A DNA stretch of 64,000 bases from NCBI RefSeq assembly GCF_000612545.2, contig NZ_CP097800.1:5530501-5594500 (forward strand). The letters are read 5' to 3'. Each line of letters opens with the position of its first letter. Positions within the stretch are counted from its first letter, which is position 1. The stretch is from Streptomyces sp. PCS3-D2. Lineage in GTDB: Bacteria; Actinomycetota; Actinomycetes; Streptomycetales; Streptomycetaceae. This document shows, one piece after another, positions 8,614 to 18,407 of this stretch. The notes below the pieces were generated by a model. The model searched no databases. It worked only from the letters and a program-made list of their open reading frames with translations, and was not told where the DNA came from. The translations under genes were made by a program, and so were the position numbers.

Positions 8614-9240
8614 TCAGGCCCTCGGCGCGCAGCCCAGGACGTGCCGCTTCACCAGGACACCGATGTCCGGATCCCGGCTGCGGAAGGCCTCGACGAGCGC
8701 CTCGTGCTCCTCCGCGTAGGACTTCTGGACGGTCCCGAGCCAGCGGATGGACAGCGCCGTGAACACCTCGATGCCCAGGCTCTCCCAGGTGTGCAGCAGC
8801 ACGCTGTTCCCGGCGGCCCGCACCATCTCCCGGTGGAAGCCCACCGTGTGCCGCACCTGCGCCGTGCCGTCCGAACTGCGGTCGGCCTCCCACAGGGCCG
8901 CGACGTGCGGCTCCAGCGCCGAGCAGTCCGCTGCCAGTCGCGGGGCCGCCAGCTCGGCCGCGATCTGCTCCAGACCGGCCCGGACCGGGTAGATCTCCTC
9001 CAGGTCGGCGGCGGAGAGGTTCCGTACGCGCACGCCCTTGTTCGGCGCGGACTCGATCAGCCGGAGCGTCTCCAGCTCGCGCAGGGCCTCCCGCACGGGG
9101 GTCTGGCTGACCTCCAGCTCCACGGCGATGCGCCGTTCCACGATCCGCTCACCGGGCTTCCAGCGCCCGCTGACGATCCCCTCCACGATGTGCTCGCGGA
9201 TCTGCTCGCGCAGCGAGTGCACGACGGGTGGGGTGATCAT
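8614..9240 (-). CDS. GntR family regulator, FadR/FCD subfamily
   Basis: A 208-residue regulator. The winged helix-turn-helix occupies about residues 5-72 (IVEGIVSGRWKPGERIVERR, then SQTPVREALRELETLRLIE). The helical FCD ligand domain follows (about 80-205), with metal/ligand-type residues in FHREMVRAAGN and RHVLG. FCD regulators such as PdhR respond to small carboxylates. Placement between aceE and sucB, with a palindrome in the aceE promoter, suggests a pyruvate-responsive or related repressor of pyruvate dehydrogenase. The effector is not known from sequence. Confidence 0.9.
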   Translation of the reverse strand: MITPPVVHSLREQIREHIVEGIVSGRWKPGERIVERRIAVELEVSQTPVREALRELETLRLIESAPNKGVRVRNLSAADLEEIYPVRAGLEQIAAELAAPRLAADCSALEPHVAALWEADRSSDGTAQVRHTVGFHREMVRAAGNSVLLHTWESLGIEVFTALSIRWLGTVQKSYAEEHEALVEAFRSRDPDIGVLVKRHVLGCAPRA

Positions 9241-9304
9241 CGGGGCTTCATCTCCTGATGGGTGAGCAGGGTCGTTGCGGGGCCTGATGCGTAGACAATA
9301 CGGC

Positions 9305-9341
9305 GGCGCCCCCGCCCGGGAGTATCCCGGACGGGGGCGCC
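9305..9341 (-). terminator. Terminator hairpin downstream of sucB
   Basis: GGCGCCCCCG (9305-9314) pairs with CGGGGGCGCC (9332-9341), with a further CCGGGA/TCCCGG inner stem; it lies about 30 bases past the sucB stop on the minus strand. Confidence 0.8.
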
Positions 9342-9371
9342 GACAGTGAGGCTGGTTACAAGCCGTTCGGC

Positions 9372-11123
9372 TCAGAGGCCGAGCTCGACCTCGAACTCGC
9401 CGGCCTCGAGGATCGCCTTGACCGCGGTGAGGTACCGGGCCGCGTCCGCGCCGTCCACCAGACGGTGGTCGTAGGACAGGGTCAGGTACGTCATGTCGCG
9501 GATGCCGATGTTGGTGCCCTCGGCGGTCTCGATGACCACCGGGCGCTTGACCGTGGCACCGATGCCCAGGATGGCGACCTGGTTCGGCGGCACGATGACC
9601 GTGTCGAACAGCGCACCGCGCGAACCGGTGTTGCTGATGGTGAAGGTCGCGCCCGACAGCTCGTCCGGCGTGATCTTGTTGCCGCGGACCTTGGCGGCCA
9701 GGTCGGCGGTCGCCTTGGAGATGCCGGCCAGGTTGAGGTCGCCCGCACCCTTGATGACCGGGGTCATCAGGCCCTTCTCGGAGTCCACGGCGATGCCGAT
9801 GTTCTCCGAGTCGAAGTAGGTGATGGTGCCTTCGTCCTCGTTGATCCGGGCGTTGACGACCGCGTGGGCCTTCAGCGCCTGGGCGGCGGCCTTGACGAAG
9901 AACGGCATCGGGGACAGCTTGACGCCCTCGCGGGCGAGGAAGCCGGCCTTGGCCTTCTCGCGCAGCTTCATGATCTTGGTGATGTCCACCTCGACCACGG
10001 AGCTGAGCTGAGCCTGCGAGTGCAGGGCCTTCATCATGTTGTCGCCGATGACCTTGCGCATGCGGGTCATCTTGACGGTCTGACCGCGCAGCTCGGAGAC
10101 CGCGGCGGCCGGGGCCTTGGCGGCCGGAGCGGCGGCCGGGGCCGGCGCGGCGGCAGCGGCCTTGGCGGCCTCGGCGGCGGCCAGGACGTCCTGCTTGCGG
10201 ATGCGTCCGCCGACACCCGTGCCCGAGACGGCGGACAGGTCCACGCCGGACTCCGAGGCGAGCTTGCGCACCAGCGGGGTCACGTACGCGCCCTCGTCGC
10301 CGGCGGACGCCGGGGCAGCGGCCGGAGCCGGGGTCACCGGAGCCGGGGCGGCCACCGGGGCGGCGGGCTGGACCGGAGCCGGAGCGGCGGCCGGGGCGGG
10401 CTGGACCGGAGCCGGAGCCGGAGCCGGGGCCGGAGCGGCAGCCGGGGCCGCGGGGGCCTCGGCGGCGGGGGCCGGGGCTGCGGCCGGGGCCGGAGCGGCC
10501 GGGGCGGCACCGGCGACGCCGATGACGGCCAGACGCGCGCCGACCTCGGCGGTCTCGTCCTCGCCGACCAGGATCTCCAGCAGGGTGCCGGAGACCGGCG
10601 CGGGGATCTCGGTGTCGACCTTGTCCGTGGACACCTCCAGCAGCGGCTCGTCGGCCTCGACCGACTCGCCGACGGCCTTCAGCCAGCGGGTGACGGTGCC
10701 CTCGGTGACGGACTCGCCCAGGGCGGGCAGCACGACATCGGTGCCGGAGGCGGCAGGGGCTTCGGCAGCGGGGGCCTCGGCGGCCGGAGCCGGGGCCGCG
10801 GGGGCCTCGGCAGCGGGGGCCGGAGCGGCCGCGGGGGCCTCGGCGGCGGCCGGCTCGGCAGCCGGGGCGGCCGCCGGGGCGCCGGAACCGTCGTCGATGA
10901 CGGCCAGCTCGGCGCCGACCTCGACGGTCTCGTCCTCGGCGACCTTGATGGAGGCCAGGATGCCGGCGACGGGCGACGGGATCTCGGTGTCGACCTTGTC
11001 GGTCGAGACCTCGAGCAGCGGCTCGTCGGCCTCGACGCGCTCGCCCTCGGCCTTCAGCCAGCGGGTGACAGTGCCCTCAGTGACGCTCTCGCCGAGCGCC
11101 GGAAGGGTTACGGAAACCGACAT
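9372..11123 (-). CDS. sucB: Dihydrolipoyl acyltransferase E2 (2-oxo acid dehydrogenase)
   Basis: Forms the E2 core, moving acyl groups from the lipoyl arm to CoA. The 583 residues contain two lipoyl domains (about 1-80 and 127-205, each with an [10 protein letters not shown] lipoylation loop), very long Ala/Pro-rich swinging linkers, a peripheral subunit-binding domain ([17 protein letters not shown]), and a catalytic domain ending with SYDHRLVDG (DHRxxDG). It is commonly annotated as succinyltransferase, but in actinobacteria this protein also serves pyruvate dehydrogenase, which fits with aceE nearby. AAGGAG precedes the ATG. It lies 54 bp downstream of lpdA in the same direction, so the two are probably co-transcribed. 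Confidence 0.95.
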   Translation of the reverse strand: MSVSVTLPALGESVTEGTVTRWLKAEGERVEADEPLLEVSTDKVDTEIPSPVAGILASIKVAEDETVEVGAELAVIDDGSGAPAAAPAAEPAAAEAPAAAPAPAAEAPAAPAPAAEAPAAEAPAASGTDVVLPALGESVTEGTVTRWLKAVGESVEADEPLLEVSTDKVDTEIPAPVSGTLLEILVGEDETAEVGARLAVIGVAGAAPAAPAPAAAPAPAAEAPAAPAAAPAPAPAPAPVQPAPAAAPAPVQPAAPVAAPAPVTPAPAAAPASAGDEGAYVTPLVRKLASESGVDLSAVSGTGVGGRIRKQDVLAAAEAAKAAAAAPAPAAAPAAKAPAAAVSELRGQTVKMTRMRKVIGDNMMKALHSQAQLSSVVEVDITKIMKLREKAKAGFLAREGVKLSPMPFFVKAAAQALKAHAVVNARINEDEGTITYFDSENIGIAVDSEKGLMTPVIKGAGDLNLAGISKATADLAAKVRGNKITPDELSGATFTISNTGSRGALFDTVIVPPNQVAILGIGATVKRPVVIETAEGTNIGIRDMTYLTLSYDHRLVDGADAARYLTAVKAILEAGEFEVELGL

Positions 11124-11177
11124 GGTTTCTGTTGCTCCTTACGAAAGTGCGGAAGTGGTCGTCGCGCCCGGGACGAA

Positions 11178-12566
11178 CTAGTCGTGCGAGTGAAGCGGCT
11201 TGCCGGCCAGGGCCAGGTGGGCCTCGCCGAGCGCCTCGTTCTGGGTCGGGTGCGCGTGGATGAGCTGCGCGACCTCGGCCGGCAGGGCTTCCCAGTTGTA
11301 GATCAGCTGGGCCTCGCCGACCTGCTCGCCCATCCGGTCACCGACCATGTGGACGCCGACCACGGCACCGTCCTTGACCTGGACGAGCTTGATCTCGCCC
11401 GCGGTCTTCAGGATCTTGCTCTTGCCGTTGCCCGCCAGGTTGTACTTGAGGGCCACGACCTTGTCCGCGCCGTAGATCTCCTTGGCCTTGGCCTCGGTGA
11501 TGCCGACGGAAGCGACCTCGGGGTGGCAGTAGGTGACGCGCGGGACACCGTCGTAGTCGATCGGGACGGTCTTGAGACCGGCCAGACGCTCCGCGACCAG
11601 GATGCCCTCGGCGAAGCCGACGTGCGCGAGCTGGAGGGTCGGGACGAGGTCGCCCACGGCCGAGATCGTCGGCACGTTGGTCTGCATGTACTCGTCGACC
11701 AGGACGTAGCCGCGGTCCATCGCGACGCCCTGCTCCTCGTAGCCCAGGCCCTGCGAGACCGGGCCGCGGCCGACGGCGACCAGCAGCACCTCGGCCTCGA
11801 AGGTCTTGCCGTCGGCCAGCGTCACGCGGACGCCGTTCTCGGTGTACTCGGCCTTGTCGAAGAAGGTGCCGAGGTTGAACTTGATGCCGCGCTTGCGGAA
11901 GGCGCGCTCCAGCAGCTTGGAGCTGTTCTCGTCCTCGACCGGCACGAGGTGCTTCAGGCCCTCGATGACGGTGATCTCGGACCCGAAGGACTTCCACGCC
12001 GAGGCGAACTCGACGCCGATGACGCCGCCGCCCAGGACGATCGCGGACTCGGGCACGCGGTCCAGGACGAGCGCGTGGTCCGAGGAGATGATGCGGTTGC
12101 CGTCGATGTTCAGGCCCGGCAGGGACTTCGGCACGGAGCCGGTCGCCAGCAGGATGTGGCGGCCCTGGATGCGCTGGCCGTTCACGTCGACGGAGGTCGG
12201 CGAGGAAAGGCGGCCCTCACCCTCGATGTACGTCACCTTGCGGGAGGCGACCAGGCCCTGCAGGCCCTTGTACAGGCCCGAGATGACCTCGTCCTTGTAC
12301 TTCTGCACCCCCGCGATGTCGATGCCCTCGAAGGTGGCCTTCACGCCGAACTGGGCGGCTTCGCGCGCCTGGTCCGCGATCTCACCCGCGTGCAGCAGAG
12401 CCTTCGTGGGGATGCAGCCGTTGTGCAGGCAGGTGCCGCCGAGCTTGTTCTTCTCGATCAGGGCAACGTCCAGACCCAGCTGGGATGCGCGCAGCGCCGC
12501 GGCGTAACCGCCACTGCCACCGCCGAGGATCACTAGGTCGAAAACGGTGCTGGCGTCGTTCGCCAC
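11178..12566 (-). CDS. lpdA: Dihydrolipoyl dehydrogenase E3
   Basis: A FAD-dependent NAD oxidoreductase that reoxidises dihydrolipoamide for the pyruvate, 2-oxoglutarate and possibly glycine cleavage complexes. GTG at 12566 (preceded by GGAGG with 8-nt spacing) gives 462 residues. The FAD motif GGGSGGYAAA is near the N-terminus, the redox-active disulfide is in GGTCLHNGCIPTKALLHAG, the NAD motif is LGGGVIGVEFAS, and the C-terminal base pair is in HAHPTQNEALGEAH. A longer open reading frame upstream of 12566 lacks family similarity. It is first in a likely lpdA-sucB operon. Confidence 0.96.
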   Translation of the reverse strand: MANDASTVFDLVILGGGSGGYAAALRASQLGLDVALIEKNKLGGTCLHNGCIPTKALLHAGEIADQAREAAQFGVKATFEGIDIAGVQKYKDEVISGLYKGLQGLVASRKVTYIEGEGRLSSPTSVDVNGQRIQGRHILLATGSVPKSLPGLNIDGNRIISSDHALVLDRVPESAIVLGGGVIGVEFASAWKSFGSEITVIEGLKHLVPVEDENSSKLLERAFRKRGIKFNLGTFFDKAEYTENGVRVTLADGKTFEAEVLLVAVGRGPVSQGLGYEEQGVAMDRGYVLVDEYMQTNVPTISAVGDLVPTLQLAHVGFAEGILVAERLAGLKTVPIDYDGVPRVTYCHPEVASVGITEAKAKEIYGADKVVALKYNLAGNGKSKILKTAGEIKLVQVKDGAVVGVHMVGDRMGEQVGEAQLIYNWEALPAEVAQLIHAHPTQNEALGEAHLALAGKPLHSHD

Positions 12567-12796
12567 GTCACGTCCTCCATGCATGTGCGCCGGGCACCGG
12601 TCCTCTGTGACCGGGCGGCGGCTGGTAATCGGCCGCTGTTTCTTCGGCCCTGTGGTGGGGGCCCTGTCCTGCCGAGAACCCATCTTCGCATTTGTCGGGG
12701 GAACGCGGGACGCCGGGCCCACGTTGTGAGAGGGCGTTCTCTCCGAAGCGAGGGTTACCGCGGCGTAGGAACCTACGGATTTCGTCGTCGGCTGAA

Positions 12797-12829
12797 CGCA
12801 CCCCGGGGCCCGCCGGGCCCCGGGGTGCG
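12797..12829 (-). terminator. pepA terminator
   Basis: CGCACCCCGGGGCCC (12797-12811) pairs perfectly with 12815-12829 around a 3-base gap; it lies 22 bases beyond the pepA stop. Confidence 0.8.
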
Positions 12830-12850
12830 TCAGGCGTCACACCGCCCGGG

Positions 12851-14386
12851 TCAGCCCAGGTCGCCCGTGGCCGTGCGCTCGGCCAGCCGCACCAGGGTGC
12901 GCACGGCCGAGCCGGTGCCGCCCTTGGGGGTGTAGCCGTGCGGCGCGCCCTCGTGGAAGGCCGGGCCGGCGATGTCGAGGTGGGCCCAGGTGATGCCCTC
13001 GCCGACGAACTCCTGCAGGAAGAGGCCGGCGATCAGGCCGCCGCCCATGCGGACGCCCATGTTCGCGATGTCCGCGGTGGGGGAGTCCATGGTCTTGCGC
13101 AGCTCGGCGGGGAGCGGCATCGGCCAGGAGGCCTCGCCGACCTCCTCCGCGATCTCGTGGATCGAGGTGCGGAAGGCGTCGTCGTTCGCCATGATCCCGA
13201 AGGTGCGGTCGCCGAGGGCCAGCACCATCGCGCCGGTCAGGGTGGCGACGTCGACGATGGCGTCGGGAGCGTCCTCGGAGGCCTTGGTCAGCGCGTCACC
13301 GAGGACGAGGCGGCCCTCGGCGTCCGTGTTGAGGACCTCGACGGTCTTGCCGCTGTACATGCGCAGCACGTCACCGGGCTTGGTGGCGGAACCGGACGGC
13401 ATGTTCTCGGCGAGCGCGAGCCAGCCGGTGACGTTGACCCGCAGGCCCAGCTTCGCGGCGGCGATGACGGAAGCGAAGACGGCGGCGGCGCCGGCCATGT
13501 CGCACTTCATCGTCTCGTTGTGGCCGGCCGGCTTCAGGGAGATGCCGCCCGAGTCGTAGGTGATGCCCTTGCCGACGAAGGCCAGCGTCTTCTCCGCCTT
13601 GGGGTGCGTGTAGCTGAGCTTCACCAGGCGCGGCGGGTTCTCGGAGCCCTTGCCGACGCCCATGATGCCGCCGTAGCCACCCTTGACCAGGGCCTTCTCG
13701 TCCAGCACCTGGACCTTGACGCCGTTCTCCTTCGCGGCCGCGGAGGCGACCGCGGCGAAGGCCTCGGGGGTCAGGTCGTTCGGCGGGGTGTTGACCAGGT
13801 CACGGGCGACGTTGACCTCGGCGGCGACGACCGCGGCGCGCTCGGCGGCGGCCTTGTGCTCCTTGTCGCGAGGCTTGGCGCCCACCAGGGCCACCTCGGC
13901 GAGCGGCTGCTTCGGACCGGAGTCCTTCTCCTTGCCGGCCTTCTTCTCGCCGCCCTGGTAGGCGGTGAAGGCGTACGCGCCCAGCAGCGCGCCCTCGGCG
14001 ACGGCGGTGACGGCGGAGGCGTCCTCCAGCGGGAGGGCGAAGCCGGCCTTCTTGCTGCCGTGCAGCGCGCGGGCGGCGGCACCGGCGGCGCGGCGCAGTA
14101 CCTCCTCGTCGAACGACTCGTCCTTCTCCGGGACGGAGCCGAGTCCCACCGCCAGCACGACCGGGACCTTGAGGCCCGCCGGGGCCGGCAGCTTGGTGAC
14201 CTCGCCTTCGGCACCCGAGGCGCCGAGCGCGTCCAGGACACCGGCGAGCTTGCCGTCGAACGCCTTGTCCACGGCCTCGGCGCCCGCGGCGACGATCGCG
14301 CCCTTGGGGCCCTTTGCGACACCGACGACGAGGGCGTCGGCGCGCAGCGTCGCCGCGCCGGCAGTGCTGAGAGTCAGAGCAGTCAC
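12851..14386 (-). CDS. pepA: Leucyl (cytosol) aminopeptidase, M17
   Basis: A dinuclear-metal aminopeptidase releasing N-terminal residues, hexameric in the cytoplasm. The 511 residues begin at GTG 14386. The N-terminal macro-like domain is followed by the catalytic domain with VGKGITYDSGGISLKP and NTDAEGRLVLGDAL, which carry the metal ligands and catalytic Arg, and NTPPNDLTP upstream. Length and motifs are standard. It reads in the same direction as lpdA-sucB but is separated by a terminator. Confidence 0.96.
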   Translation of the reverse strand: MTALTLSTAGAATLRADALVVGVAKGPKGAIVAAGAEAVDKAFDGKLAGVLDALGASGAEGEVTKLPAPAGLKVPVVLAVGLGSVPEKDESFDEEVLRRAAGAAARALHGSKKAGFALPLEDASAVTAVAEGALLGAYAFTAYQGGEKKAGKEKDSGPKQPLAEVALVGAKPRDKEHKAAAERAAVVAAEVNVARDLVNTPPNDLTPEAFAAVASAAAKENGVKVQVLDEKALVKGGYGGIMGVGKGSENPPRLVKLSYTHPKAEKTLAFVGKGITYDSGGISLKPAGHNETMKCDMAGAAAVFASVIAAAKLGLRVNVTGWLALAENMPSGSATKPGDVLRMYSGKTVEVLNTDAEGRLVLGDALTKASEDAPDAIVDVATLTGAMVLALGDRTFGIMANDDAFRTSIHEIAEEVGEASWPMPLPAELRKTMDSPTADIANMGVRMGGGLIAGLFLQEFVGEGITWAHLDIAGPAFHEGAPHGYTPKGGTGSAVRTLVRLAERTATGDLG

Positions 14387-14733
14387 GGTGGTGAAGTCTC
14401 GCTTCCGTTTGTGTGTGTGGGCCGAGTGGGTGGACGGCCATCCGTAGCGATCGTATTCGGGGCCCGACGGCCGCCTGCAGGGAGCCTACGCGCACGCGCT
14501 CGCCCGTACGTCACTCGAAGGTTTGGCAAGTTGTTCGATCAAGCAGCCGCCAGGTTCACCCATCCGTGGACTCTGCTCCAGGTTTGCCGCGTAGACCTGA
14601 CGAGGTCCGAAAGACTCGGTCCACTCTCGCAAGGGGACGCGGGGTCCCTTTGCATGATTTCCACAGAGCCTCCCCGGCCCGGCCGACCGCCAAGGGCCGT
14701 GTCGAGGGATGCCCTGCGGGGGGAAAGGCCGAC
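14387..14733. other. Divergent intergenic region, pepA / exopolysaccharide cassette
   Basis: 347 bases without a convincing gene. It must hold the promoters of pepA (minus) and of the deacetylase gene (plus). A weak hairpin (AAGGGGAC with GTCCCTTT, about 14630-14665) is visible. I see no clear operator or riboswitch. Confidence 0.5.
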
Positions 14734-16761
14734 ATGGTCAACAAGAATCGGATGAACAGGCTGGCCGCCGTCATGGCCGCGGCCGCCCTGGTGTCCGTCG
14801 CAGTACCCGCCGCGGCCGCCCAGGCGGCCACGGCACCGCGGATCGACCTCAAGGTGCTCGTCGTCGACGACGGCGGCAGCTCGGTCGAGGCGATCACCGC
14901 GGAGCTCCGCGACACCGGAGTGCCCTACACCCGTGTCCAGCTGGGCAGCAGTGGCCGTCCGGTCATCAACGCGGCGTTCCTGAGCGACACCGTCGACGGC
15001 CGGCCGCGCGCCAAGTACCAGGGCGTGGTGCTGCCCAACGAGAACCCGTTCGGCGAGGGCTCGGCCGAGATGGCCGCGCTCACCGCGTACGAGACGACGT
15101 ACGGGATCCGCCAGGTCGACGCCTACACCTGGGCCCACCCGGGCGTCGGGCTGGAGTACACGGACAACGGAGGCTACAGCGGTCAGCTCGACGGCACCCA
15201 GGCCGCCGTCACCGCGGCCGGCAAGGCCGGCCCCTTCGCCTACCTCGGCGGGCAGGTCACCTTCGAGGACAACTCCGCCCTGGTGCCCGAGAGCTACGGC
15301 TACATGGCCAAGCCGCGCCCCGGCTACACCAGCTACCTCGACGCGCCCGTCGGCTCCGGCCGGGCCTCCCTGGTCGGCGAGTACACGCACGACGGACGCA
15401 GCGAACTGGTCGTCACCTTCGGCTACAACCAGTACCAGCAGCAGTTCCGGCTGCTGGCCCGCGGCATCGTCGACTGGCTGACCCAAGGGGTGCACCTCGG
15501 CCAGAGCCGCAACTACTTCGCGGTCCACGTCGACGACGTGTTCGCCCCCGACGCCCGCTGGAACAAGGAGCTGAACTGCACGCCGGGCGACTACGCCTGC
15601 GCGGGCGGCGAGGGCCAGGAGAGCACCATCCGGATGAGCGCCGCGGACGCGGTGTACGCGGCGCAGTGGCAGACGTCCAAGAACTTCAAGCTGGACATGC
15701 TCTTCAACGGCGGGGCCGGTGAGGAGTGGAAGGCCGAGAACGGCGGCGTCGACGAACTCACCGCCCAGCTCGTCGCCGACCGGGCCAAGTACCGCTGGAT
15801 GAACCACACCTACACGCACCCGTTCCTCGGCTGCATCCAGAACACCGCCGTCGTGCCGTGGACCTGCACCACGGACGCCCAGGGCGCGATCCAGTACATG
15901 AGCCGCGCCGAGATCTCCGCCCAGATCCGCGACAACAACAACTGGGCCGCCGCCAAGGGCATCGTCCTCGACAGGACCGAACTCGTCACCGGCGAGCACT
16001 CCGGCCTCAAGACCGCTCCCCACCAGCCCGTGGACAACCCCAACCTGGCCGCCGCCCTCGCCGACAACGGCGTGAAGTGGGCCGGCAGCGACAACTCCCG
16101 CGAGCCCGACCAGCGCCCGGTCGGCTCCGCCCTCACGGTCCCCCGCCACCCCATGAACGTGTACTACAACACGGGCACCAACGCCGAGATGGCCGACGAG
16201 TACAACTGGATCTACACCAGCCGCGCCCACGGCGGCAGCGGCGTCTGCGAGGACAACCCGGCGACGTCCACCTGCCTGCCCGCCCCGCTGGACGTCACCA
16301 CCGGCTACCTCGACTACATCGTCCCGGCCGAGGCCCGCACCGCCCTGCGGCACGTCCTGGCCAACGACCCGCGGCCGCACTACGTCCACCAGTCCAACCT
16401 GGCCGAGGACCGGACCCTCTACCCGGTGCTCAACCAGGTCCTCGACACCTACCGTGCCCTCTACGCGCCGAGCGCTCCGATCGTCAACCAGTCCATGAAG
16501 GACACCGGTGTCGAGTTCCAGCGCCGCGCGGCCTGGGACAAGGCCCTCGCCGACGGCAAGGTCACGGCCTACCGCATCGGCAACGACGTCACCATCAAGG
16601 CCCCCTCCGGAGTCGTCGCACCAATCACCGCCCCCAACGGCACCAAGAAGCAGATGCTGCTCGGCACGGCGGACTTCGGCACCGCCTACGCCGGCAGCCG
16701 CTCCGCCTGGACCGCCCCCGAGCTCCTGCAGCGCTCCATCACGCTCAAGCTGCCCAGCTGA
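14734..16761 (+). CDS. Secreted Agd3-like polysaccharide deacetylase
   Basis: A 675-residue exported protein. After an N-terminal signal peptide (about residues 1-33, ending AAAAQAATA) there is a Rossmann-like region (LKVLVVDDGGSSVEAI), a central beta-rich part, and a deacetylase domain with HVDDVF (265-270) and NHTYTH (His358 and His362), matching the D-D...H-x3-H metal arrangement of NodB-type and CE18 deacetylases. The domain order resembles fungal Agd3, which N-deacetylates galactosaminogalactan. The neighbouring genes support removal of acetyl groups from an amino-sugar exopolysaccharide. The start at 14734 is chosen for its signal peptide; ATG at 14752 is an alternative. It is first in the cassette, 92 bp before pelF. 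Confidence 0.82.
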   Translation: MVNKNRMNRLAAVMAAAALVSVAVPAAAAQAATAPRIDLKVLVVDDGGSSVEAITAELRDTGVPYTRVQLGSSGRPVINAAFLSDTVDGRPRAKYQGVVLPNENPFGEGSAEMAALTAYETTYGIRQVDAYTWAHPGVGLEYTDNGGYSGQLDGTQAAVTAAGKAGPFAYLGGQVTFEDNSALVPESYGYMAKPRPGYTSYLDAPVGSGRASLVGEYTHDGRSELVVTFGYNQYQQQFRLLARGIVDWLTQGVHLGQSRNYFAVHVDDVFAPDARWNKELNCTPGDYACAGGEGQESTIRMSAADAVYAAQWQTSKNFKLDMLFNGGAGEEWKAENGGVDELTAQLVADRAKYRWMNHTYTHPFLGCIQNTAVVPWTCTTDAQGAIQYMSRAEISAQIRDNNNWAAAKGIVLDRTELVTGEHSGLKTAPHQPVDNPNLAAALADNGVKWAGSDNSREPDQRPVGSALTVPRHPMNVYYNTGTNAEMADEYNWIYTSRAHGGSGVCEDNPATSTCLPAPLDVTTGYLDYIVPAEARTALRHVLANDPRPHYVHQSNLAEDRTLYPVLNQVLDTYRALYAPSAPIVNQSMKDTGVEFQRRAAWDKALADGKVTAYRIGNDVTIKAPSGVVAPITAPNGTKKQMLLGTADFGTAYAGSRSAWTAPELLQRSITLKLPS

Positions 16762-16793
16762 CCGTCCCGCACGACACCACCGAGTAGCACCGC

Positions 16794-16824
16794 GCCGGCG
16801 CTCCGCGAACCCACGGGCGCCGGC
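16794..16824 (+). terminator. Intercistronic hairpin between deacetylase and pelF-like genes
   Basis: GCCGGCGC (16794-16801) pairs with GCGCCGGC (16817-16824), followed by CCCCTTTT. It could reduce read-through or process the mRNA between the deacetylase and the coupled downstream genes. Confidence 0.45.
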
Positions 16825-16853
16825 CCCTTTTCCGTCCTGGGGGGACACACCGC

Positions 16854-18407
16854 ATGAGTCATGGGCGTCACGTCACCATGCTCACCGAAGGCACCTATCC
16901 ACACGTCCACGGGGGCGTCAGCACCTGGTGCGACCAACTGGTCCGCGGCATGCCGGAGGTCGACTTCAACGTCATAGCCCTGACCGGCTCCGGACGCGAG
17001 CCGGTCACTTGGGAACTGCCCCGCAACGTCTACCGGCACACGGCCGTCCCGCTCTGGGGGCCGCCACCCGGCCGGGGCCGCCGGTCGGCCCTGCGCGGCA
17101 AGGCCCACCGCCGTTTCACCGAGGTCTACGAGCGCCTCCTGCTCGCCCTGCTCGACCCGGCTGCCGACCCTGCCGACCGCACCTTCTCCGAGGCCCTGCG
17201 CGAGCTCGCGGTGCTGGCCCGGGCCGGGAAACTCGCCGCGGCCCTGCGGTCCGAATCGGTTCTGCGCCTCCTGATGAAGGTCTGGACCCGGCCCGGCCTG
17301 TCCACCGCCGAGGCGGCGCCCACCATCCACGACGCGCTCACCGTGACCGACCTGCTGGAACACGCGCTGCGCCCGCTCGCGGTCCGCATCCCGCCCGACA
17401 GCGTCGCGCACGCCGTCAGCAGCGGCCTCGCCACCCTGCCCGCGCTCGCCGCCAAACACCTCGACGGGGTGCCCTTCCTCCTCACCGAGCACGGCATCTA
17501 CCTGCGCGAGCGCTACCTCGGCTACCGCACCGCCGAACAGCGCTGGCCCGTCAAGGCGCTCATGCTCGCCTTCTACCGCGAGCTCAACACCGAGGGCTAC
17601 CGCCAGGCCGACCTGATCACCCCCTGCAACCAGTACAACCGCCGCTGGGAGGAGCGCGGAGGCGCCGACTCCGAGCGGATCCGCACGGTCTACAACGGCG
17701 TCGACCCGCACGCCTTCCCCGAGGCCGGGCCCGAACCGGACGTGCCCACCCTCAGCTGGTGCGGCCGCATCGACCCGATCAAGGACCTCGAAACACTGGT
17801 CCGGGCCTACGCCTTCATGCGCGAGGAGCTGCCCGCCCTGAGGCTGCGCCTCTTCGGCCCCGTCCCGGCCGGCTGCGAGGACTACAAGCTGCGCCTGGAG
17901 AAGCTCGCCGCCGAACTCGGCGTGACCGACGGGATCACCTACGAGGGCCGCATCGAGCAGGTCGCCCGGGCCTACGCGGCCGGTTCCGTCGTGATGCTCT
18001 CCTCCATCAGCGAGGGCTTCCCCTTCAGCATCATCGAAGCCATGTCCTGCGGCCGCACCACCGTCTCCACCGACGTCGGCGGCGTCCGCGAGGCCGTCGG
18101 GGACACCGGTCTGGTCGTGCCGCCGCGCGAGCCCGAAACCATGGCCCGCGCCACCCTCGCCCTGCTCCGCGACGACGAACGCCGTGCCGAACTCGGCCGG
18201 ATGTCGCGCAAGCGGGTCGTGGAGAAGTTCACCCTCCACCAGTCCGTCGACGGCTTCCGGCACATCTACCGGGAACTGGCGGGCCAGCCCGTCCTGCCCG
18301 TCCACGCGGGCGACGCGTGGACCCAGCGGCTCGCCGACCCCTGGTACCGCGAACTCGCGGCCCTGGGGCGTTCCCACAAAGAGGCCGGGAAAGGGGGGGC
18401 CTGGTGA
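16854..18407 (+). CDS. pelF: PelF-like GT4 exopolysaccharide glycosyltransferase
   Basis: A cytoplasmic UDP-sugar glycosyltransferase of the GT4/GT-B fold. The 517 residues open with MLTEGTYPHVHGGVSTWCDQ, the strongly conserved PelF N-terminal signature. The central TEHGIYLRERY and the C-terminal CGRIDPIKDL and SEGFPFSIIEAMSCG follow, the last carrying the retaining EX7E pair (Glu387 and Glu395). PelF polymerises the Pel polysaccharide from UDP-GalNAc/GlcNAc, so an N-acetylhexosamine polymer is the expected product here. It overlaps the next gene by 4 nt (GTGA). The symbol is by similarity; no other canonical pel gene names apply cleanly. Confidence 0.87.
   Translation: MSHGRHVTMLTEGTYPHVHGGVSTWCDQLVRGMPEVDFNVIALTGSGREPVTWELPRNVYRHTAVPLWGPPPGRGRRSALRGKAHRRFTEVYERLLLALLDPAADPADRTFSEALRELAVLARAGKLAAALRSESVLRLLMKVWTRPGLSTAEAAPTIHDALTVTDLLEHALRPLAVRIPPDSVAHAVSSGLATLPALAAKHLDGVPFLLTEHGIYLRERYLGYRTAEQRWPVKALMLAFYRELNTEGYRQADLITPCNQYNRRWEERGGADSERIRTVYNGVDPHAFPEAGPEPDVPTLSWCGRIDPIKDLETLVRAYAFMREELPALRLRLFGPVPAGCEDYKLRLEKLAAELGVTDGITYEGRIEQVARAYAAGSVVMLSSISEGFPFSIIEAMSCGRTTVSTDVGGVREAVGDTGLVVPPREPETMARATLALLRDDERRAELGRMSRKRVVEKFTLHQSVDGFRHIYRELAGQPVLPVHAGDAWTQRLADPWYRELAALGRSHKEAGKGGAW

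Noticed and set aside
10300-10870. DNA repeats inside sucB
   Set aside because: They reflect the Ala/Pro-rich interdomain linkers and the duplicated lipoyl domains usual for E2 proteins, not a mobile or structural DNA repeat.
9465-12536. Long plus-strand frame opposite sucB and lpdA
   Set aside because: It crosses two well-defined genes and shows only antisense low-complexity sequence.
12692-14755. Very long open frame on the plus strand opposite pepA
   Set aside because: It is antisense to a clear M17 aminopeptidase, has shadow-like Arg/Gly/Asp composition and no domain; long open antisense frames are normal in high-GC coding DNA.
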